Assembly: GCF_003344045.1 (NCBI RefSeq)
Contig: NZ_QFWX01000003.1
Span: forward strand, 558,001-622,000
Direction of reading: 5' to 3'
DNA: 64,000 nucleotides
Origin: Marinobacter vulgaris
Lineage (GTDB): Bacteria > Pseudomonadota > Gammaproteobacteria > Pseudomonadales > Oleiphilaceae
Shown here: positions 59,226 through 64,000 of the stretch, piece after piece
Position numbering within the stretch: position 1 is the stretch's first letter
Layout of the letters: each line of letters begins with the position of its first letter
Translations under genes and position numbers: made by a program
Notes under the pieces: generated by a model
Told to the model about the DNA's origin: nothing
Database searches by the model: none
What the model saw: only the letters and a program-made list of their open reading frames with translations

Positions 59226-61415
59226 TCAGGGCTCGATGATACGGCGAAAAGGCGGTAAAGCATCGAGTAGCAGCTGCCCGTAGCGGCGGGCGATAATGCG
59301 CCGATCCAGGATGGTGACGCGCCCGGTATCGGACTCTGTCCGTAACAGGCGACCCACAGCCTGGACCAGCTTGATGGAGGCGTCGGGCACTGTGATTTCC
59401 ATGAACGGATTCCCGCCACGGAGTGTCACCCACTCTGCCAGGCTTGCTTCGATGGGGTCATCCGGCACCGAAAACGGCAACCGGGTGATCACCACGTGGC
59501 TGAGGTACTTGCCGGGCAGGTCGATACCCTCGGCAAAGCTGGCAACGCCAAACAGTACGCTGGGAAGCCCTTCATCCACGCGGCTGCAGTGGCGGCGCAG
59601 CACCTCCCCCTTGGCCATGTCGTCCTGGGTGGTGATCAGGTCCGGATACTCCGGGGCCAGGGCATCCCGCACCAGTTTCATCTGTTTCCGTGAGGTGAAC
59701 AGCACCAGAGTCGCGTTTTCGCCGGCCCAGAGATCCGGAAGCCGCGCCACCACCTGATCGGTAAAACGGTCGTCCGTGGGCATGGCGGTCATGGCCGGGA
59801 CCTCCACCGTGGCCATCTCGCCGTAGCGGAACGAGCTGGGCACTACCACAAAACGACTGCTCTCTGGCAGCCCCGCACGGGCTTTCAGACGGTCGAACCG
59901 CCCCAGGGCCGTCAGGGTCGCACTGGTCAGTACCGCGCCGTAGGCCCGGGACCAGAGTCTCGAATACAGCAGGTTGTCCGCCAGGACCGGACTGCTGTAG
60001 AGGGTAATGTCTTCGGCGTGGTCCCAGCGTTGCCGGACAGCCCATCGAGCCGCCGGTGGACCGGCGCGTTTCTTCTGCCTGGCCGCTTCCTCCTCGCGCT
60101 TTTCCGGATCCTCTGCCGGCTGCCCGGGATTGTCACTCCAGGCAGCCCACAACCGCAGCTGATCTTCGGCACGGCTGTGGAAGGAGCCAATCACCGGGTA
60201 CCAGGATTCGGCCGTATCGCGGTCCACGTCGCTGGCTTTACGCTCATCGAATGCCGTCTGCAGTTCCTCCACCATCACGCCAAGCTGGCGCGTCAGCGTC
60301 GCGGTGCCTATCCGGGCTTCCACTGCCAGCGCCGACAGCGACTCTGGCAGTGCGCCTTCGGGATACCGCCACTGCGCAGAACGACGCTCTTCATTGAATT
60401 CCCACCCGGTGTTCTGTTCCGCTTCCTCATAGACCTTTGCCAGAATCACATCCAGGTCCCGGGAGGCTGTGCTGATACGGTCAATGGTCTTTGCGGCCTG
60501 GGTACCCGGACTCAGGAAGGGCTGCATTTTGCCCAGGGCCTGCGACAGCTGTTTCAGCCACTGGCGTGTGGAGTTCAGCGGCACCGACGCTGCAAAGTGG
60601 TTCAGTGCCTTGTCCGGCAGATGATGGGCCTCGTCGAAAATGAACAGGGCGTTTTCCGGCTCCGGCAGTATCGCACCACCACCCAGAGCCAGGTCTGCCA
60701 GTACCAGATCGTGGTTGGCCACCACAATATCAGCGTCGTCCAGGTCCTTGCGGGCATCGAAGAAGGCACAGCTGTCAAAATAACTGCAGTGCCGGTTGGT
60801 GCACTGGCGATGGTCCGTCGTGACCTGCCGCCAGACATCGTCGGGAATCTGGTCGGGCCAGTGGTCCCGGTCACCGTCCCACTTGCGGGAGCCGTAACTG
60901 GCCAGCATATCCTCGAAAAAGGCGCGGGTGCCGGGTTCTTCCTTGCCGGGGCCGTCCAGCAGGAACAGTGGCATGGTATCGCTGTCGCCGTTGCCCTCGT
61001 CATGCAACCGCGCTTCCAGGCGGGACATGCACAGGTAGCGGCCACGGCCCTTGGCCAGGGTCCAGGTGAAGTCCTGCTTGCTGTGTTTTTTCAGGTCCGG
61101 CAGGTCCTTGTGCACAATCTGGTCCTGCAACGCCACGGTTGCGGTCGAAATGACCAGGGTCTTTCCCAGTGCCCGGGCTACCGGGATGGCGGCAATCAGG
61201 TAGGCCAGGGTCTTGCCGGTACCCGTACCCGCCTCTACCACGCAGGTGCCTGCCGGTGAGGTGCGCTGGCCGTCGTTCTCGGTGATATCCCCCATGTAGC
61301 GGGCGATCTCGGCAATCATCAGGCGCTGGCCGTAGCGCGCACGAATTTCCTTGCCGGCCAGCACGTCGCGGTAGGTCTGTTGTATCTGCTGCTTCACGTC
61401 CTCGGAAAGGGCCAT
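59226..61415 (-). CDS. dinG: ATP-dependent DNA helicase DinG
   Basis: A 729-residue XPD-like superfamily 2 helicase that unwinds D-loops, R-loops and forked DNA 5' to 3'. Walker A is EAGTGTGKT (residues 61-69), Walker B IFDEAHHLPDKA, and the four [4Fe-4S] Cys are in YLCMSRLEA and QCTNRHCSYFDSC. The C-terminal helicase motifs VASFAEGIDLPGKYLSHVVI and QAVGRLLRTESDTGRVTILDRR are complete. The ATG overlaps the gspB stop as TAATG; a TTG six codons upstream is unlikely. Confidence 0.95.
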   Translation of the reverse strand: MALSEDVKQQIQQTYRDVLAGKEIRARYGQRLMIAEIARYMGDITENDGQRTSPAGTCVVEAGTGTGKTLAYLIAAIPVARALGKTLVISTATVALQDQIVHKDLPDLKKHSKQDFTWTLAKGRGRYLCMSRLEARLHDEGNGDSDTMPLFLLDGPGKEEPGTRAFFEDMLASYGSRKWDGDRDHWPDQIPDDVWRQVTTDHRQCTNRHCSYFDSCAFFDARKDLDDADIVVANHDLVLADLALGGGAILPEPENALFIFDEAHHLPDKALNHFAASVPLNSTRQWLKQLSQALGKMQPFLSPGTQAAKTIDRISTASRDLDVILAKVYEEAEQNTGWEFNEERRSAQWRYPEGALPESLSALAVEARIGTATLTRQLGVMVEELQTAFDERKASDVDRDTAESWYPVIGSFHSRAEDQLRLWAAWSDNPGQPAEDPEKREEEAARQKKRAGPPAARWAVRQRWDHAEDITLYSSPVLADNLLYSRLWSRAYGAVLTSATLTALGRFDRLKARAGLPESSRFVVVPSSFRYGEMATVEVPAMTAMPTDDRFTDQVVARLPDLWAGENATLVLFTSRKQMKLVRDALAPEYPDLITTQDDMAKGEVLRRHCSRVDEGLPSVLFGVASFAEGIDLPGKYLSHVVITRLPFSVPDDPIEASLAEWVTLRGGNPFMEITVPDASIKLVQAVGRLLRTESDTGRVTILDRRIIARRYGQLLLDALPPFRRIIEP

Positions 61416-62146
61416 TATTCCGGGCTCACCCAATTGCGGACAACACCCACGCGGAATCGGCGGCCATCCATGCTCAGCTCCACGCCCTCTTCGGTAATCC
61501 GCTCAACGGTAATGCCGGAAAACGATTCCCCGTGCCGCAGATAGTTGTCATTGATCATCACCCGTCTGGATGATGGCTCGGACGCATAAATATGACTGTT
61601 GAAAATCAGGTCAGGTACCCTTTTCTGGAATGACAATGGAAGTTCGACAAGGTGTGGCGTGCGTTTGGCCGCGGCATCGTTGGCGGCTACGTCGGAGGGA
61701 TTCACAGCCCTGGCTTGCCTCGCGCTCGGGATGATAACCGTGGGCCGTTCGCGGCTCATGTCATCACCTGGCGGCTCAACGACCCCGGGAACGGGTATTT
61801 CAATGGCATCGGCGAGTGAATCATCACGGCCTGTGGATTCCTGCGCATGCGGGGGCTCTGCCACCGGTTCCGGCTCGGTTATAACCGGCTGTGGCCCGGG
61901 CGCAACCGGTTCATCGTTGGCGGCTGGCGCAACCGGCTCCTGTGCCGCAGTCAGGGTGGCATCAGGCCAGAATACCCAGGCCAGAATGGCCGCATTCAGC
62001 ACCAGAGCAAGGGCCACCCACACCAGTACCGGTACCGATTTTTTCTTCGGTTTGTGGATCATCTGGACCTGTTGGCCAAGATCCGGCACCCGGCCCTGAC
62101 GGCGCTCTGTTTCCGATTTTCTAAGGGCATCAAGAATATAGGACAT
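61415..62146 (-). CDS. gspB: General secretion pathway protein GspB
   Basis: A 243-residue type II secretion accessory protein. It starts MSYILDALRKSETERRQG, a hallmark GspB N-terminus, followed by one TM helix (about residues 37-60), a Pro/Glu-rich periplasmic linker and the C-terminal GspB domain (VELPLSFQKRVPDLIFNSHIYASEPSSRRVMIND ... ITEEGVELSMDGRRFRVGV). GspAB helps the secretin pass the peptidoglycan in Aeromonas and Vibrio. It is five bases from gspA and overlaps dinG by one. Confidence 0.93.
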   Translation of the reverse strand: MSYILDALRKSETERRQGRVPDLGQQVQMIHKPKKKSVPVLVWVALALVLNAAILAWVFWPDATLTAAQEPVAPAANDEPVAPGPQPVITEPEPVAEPPHAQESTGRDDSLADAIEIPVPGVVEPPGDDMSRERPTVIIPSARQARAVNPSDVAANDAAAKRTPHLVELPLSFQKRVPDLIFNSHIYASEPSSRRVMINDNYLRHGESFSGITVERITEEGVELSMDGRRFRVGVVRNWVSPE

Positions 62147-62151
62147 ATCGG

Positions 62152-63837
62152 TTAACCATTGCCCCCCGAACTCAGTCGGGGGCCGTCGGACTCCAGGTCA
62201 TTGTTCATCTGGATAATCGTCATACCACCGGCAATACCGTCAACCATCAGGCCTTTCTGTTTCTGATACCAGCGAATCTGGCCCTCGGTTGGCAACCGGT
62301 TGACGCGGTTTTCCTCTTCAGGCGAGTCGGCGTAGCGGCTGGCCAGCTCCATCATGCGCGAGCCCATCCATATCTGCTCCGACACATCGCTGTTCGTGTC
62401 ATCACCCCGGTTATCGCGGAGGTGGGGCGGCACTTCCCACAACACGGTGAACTCACCAAACCAAAAAGGCTCAAGGCTGGCAAAACTCACCTCCCGCGGG
62501 CCCTCGGGCAGTTCAATGGTTGCCAGCTTGTCGTCGAGGCCGCTCAGTACTGCGTAGCGGCTGTCTCCCTCACCGTCACGCAGCAGCAGGATGGCAGGCC
62601 GGTTCAGGTGCTCCAGGCTCCGCCGCGACCCGCGGTTATCCAGGCAACGCAGGCCCTGATCCTCGGCATAACGGCAGGCAATCGGGTTGTCAGAGGCGCT
62701 GTAGTCCCGGCCCCAAACACTGAACAGCTCCCCGAATGCCGCGGGAAGAGCCAGGGTGTCCGCGGGAAACTCGAAATCTGGCAATGACTCTTCAATAACT
62801 GTGACCGGCTCGGGTGTAAACTCTGGCACCGTTTCAGGCGCCGGCTCTACCCGTTCGATGGTTCCGGACAGAACGTCGCCTTCCGTCTCCGCGGAAACAT
62901 CGGGGGTCAACCACCCGTAGTCCGGAAAACGGTCCAGGGCCCAGGCGGTCAGGATAATGGCGATCACCAGGCTGGCAGCCACCTGCGCAAGATGAGTTTT
63001 ACCGGTACGCGCAACGGTGTGCTTCCTGCGCCGGTTTCCGTTCACTTCCCGTGCAGCGGTGCGGATATGGGAGGCGCTGATCTGGTGCTCACCCTCTGAG
63101 TAAGCTCCCAGCAGGGCACGGTCGCTGATCAGATTGATCAGCCTGGGCACGCCCTTGCTTGAACGGTACAGGGCCCGCACCGCACCGTCAGTGAAGATCT
63201 CGCCCCGAAGGCCGGCAACACTGAGGCGGTAGCGCAGATAGGCTTCAATTTCCTCACGGCCCAGGGCATCCAGATGGTAGCGAGCCGTGACCCGCTGATT
63301 CAGCTGCCGCAGCTCCGGTAGTTCCAGAATGTCCTGCAACTCCGGTTGGCCCAGCAGCACGATCTGCAAGAGCTTCTTCTCGGCGGTTTCCAGGTTGGTC
63401 AGCAGACGCAGTTGTTCCAGCACCTCCGCCGACAGATTCTGGGCCTCATCGATCATCAGGACCTTGTGGCGACCGGCGGCGTGAGCCTTGAGCAGGTCAT
63501 CGTTGATCAGCCCCACCAGCTCCTTGATCGACGCCCCCACCGGATGTGGGATCTCAAGCTCATCGCAGATGGAAGACAGCAACTCACGGGCGGATAATCG
63601 CGGATTCAGGATCAGGGCAATATCCACATGATCCGGAACATTCTCGATAAAACAGCGGCTGACGGTGGTCTTGCCAGTTCCGACTTCCCCGGTGATCACG
63701 ATGAAGCCGCCCTGCCCCTGAACGCCATACATCAGGTGCGCCAGCGCTTCCTTGTGGCGCTCACTGAGATACAGGTAGCGGGGATCGGGGGCAATCGAGA
63801 ACGGGGGCTCCCGAAAACCGAAAAAATCGTAGTACAT
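62152..63837 (-). CDS. gspA: General secretion pathway ATPase GspA (ExeA-like)
   Basis: A 561-residue AAA+ membrane ATPase. The N-terminal ATPase has Walker A VITGEVGTGKTTVSR (about residues 46-60) and Walker B KVLMIDEAQNLS (about 125-136); one TM helix follows (about 282-302). The periplasmic part contains a C39-like module (LGELFSVWGRDY ... SFASLEPFWFGEFTVLWE) and a C-terminal peptidoglycan-binding domain (PTEGQIRWYQKQKGLMVDGIAG). In Aeromonas ExeA-ExeB binds and remodels peptidoglycan for secretin assembly. None of the other type II genes is in the window. Confidence 0.93.
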   Translation of the reverse strand: MYYDFFGFREPPFSIAPDPRYLYLSERHKEALAHLMYGVQGQGGFIVITGEVGTGKTTVSRCFIENVPDHVDIALILNPRLSARELLSSICDELEIPHPVGASIKELVGLINDDLLKAHAAGRHKVLMIDEAQNLSAEVLEQLRLLTNLETAEKKLLQIVLLGQPELQDILELPELRQLNQRVTARYHLDALGREEIEAYLRYRLSVAGLRGEIFTDGAVRALYRSSKGVPRLINLISDRALLGAYSEGEHQISASHIRTAAREVNGNRRRKHTVARTGKTHLAQVAASLVIAIILTAWALDRFPDYGWLTPDVSAETEGDVLSGTIERVEPAPETVPEFTPEPVTVIEESLPDFEFPADTLALPAAFGELFSVWGRDYSASDNPIACRYAEDQGLRCLDNRGSRRSLEHLNRPAILLLRDGEGDSRYAVLSGLDDKLATIELPEGPREVSFASLEPFWFGEFTVLWEVPPHLRDNRGDDTNSDVSEQIWMGSRMMELASRYADSPEEENRVNRLPTEGQIRWYQKQKGLMVDGIAGGMTIIQMNNDLESDGPRLSSGGNG

Positions 63838-63850
63838 AAGTGTCCAGCCG

Positions 63851-64000
63851 TCAGAAATCCTCGAGCATCAGATCTTCGTCATCACCGCTGGCAAAAGGAT
63901 CGTTCACGGTCCGACCATCGTTAATCAGGTAGGCCCTGCGTTGAAGGTAGGCGTTGCGGACAAACGTGTAGTTGTCACCGGACATGAAGGCTTCGGCAGG
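63851..64000 (-). CDS. MlaA/VacJ-type lipoprotein, C-terminal end (cut by window edge)
   Basis: The last 49 codons of a gene running in from the right. The stretch DNYTFVRNAYLQRRAYLINDG is the typical near-C-terminal signature of MlaA (VacJ), the outer-membrane lipoprotein that removes misplaced phospholipids with the Mla pathway. A short acidic tail DDEDLMLEDF follows. Only this tail is visible, so the call rests on one motif. It ends 13 bases before gspA on the same strand. Confidence 0.7.
   Translation of the reverse strand, partial: PAEAFMSGDNYTFVRNAYLQRRAYLINDGRTVNDPFASGDDEDLMLEDF

Overview
The window reads as one stretch of the chromosome of a gammaproteobacterium close to Pseudomonas and Marinobacter; Marinobacter or a near relative is my best guess. 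The reasons are moderately high GC, twitching/type IV pilus genes of the Pseudomonas kind (fimL, fimV, pilZ), and gene blocks whose order is known from Pseudomonas: dnaQ-rnhA-methyltransferase/gloB-mltD-yejABEF-fabI; leuCDB-asd-fimV-truA-trpF-accD-folC-SPOR-cvpA-purF-metZ; ftsK-lolA-rarA-serS-cobA; and pabB-thrH-cysH-cysB. I see no tRNA, rRNA, prophage, transposase, integrase or CRISPR array. Nearly all of the DNA is coding and housekeeping.

Layout. 1-5 kb: the 5' end of sohB, a small SCP2-fold protein, fimL, dnaQ, rnhA and a methyltransferase, with gloB running the other way. 5.9-14.2 kb, plus strand: mltD, the four-gene yejABEF peptide importer and fabI. 14.2-17.7 kb: a PilZ protein and a DUF1631 protein (minus), then DAHP synthase (plus). 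17.7-34.7 kb, minus strand: a 15-gene tandem run from truA down to cobA, with several 1-27 nt overlaps, joining Trp, fatty acid, folate, purine, Met, cell division and lipoprotein genes. 34.7-42.7 kb: fimV, asd and leuCDB, with a divergent LysR regulator at the leuC end. 43.8-45.1 kb: a membrane transporter with no canonical start codon, next to a cluster of non-coding inverted repeats. 45.1-54.9 kb, minus strand: a run from DUF58-tgpA-holB-pilZ through a hydrolase, a DUF4892 protein and a patatin to prmB and aroC. 55-59 kb: pabB, thrH, cysH, cysB. 59.2-64 kb, minus strand: the end of an MlaA-type lipoprotein gene, gspA, gspB, dinG.

How the genes work together. The aromatic pathway recurs: DAHP synthase, aroC, trpFBA and pabB (chorismate to folate, with folC). 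Sulfur assimilation is represented by cysH, cysB, metZ and cobA (siroheme for sulfite reductase). Polar and pilus functions (fimL, fimV, pilZ, possibly the PilZ/DUF1631 pair) are scattered rather than clustered. Envelope upkeep is covered by mltD, lolA, gspAB, the MlaA-type gene and tgpA.

I did not find a clearly new multi-gene system. The least ordinary sequence is at about 44.9-45.1 kb: a long imperfect inverted repeat and a REP-like hairpin, directly upstream of a transporter gene that appears to have lost its start codon.
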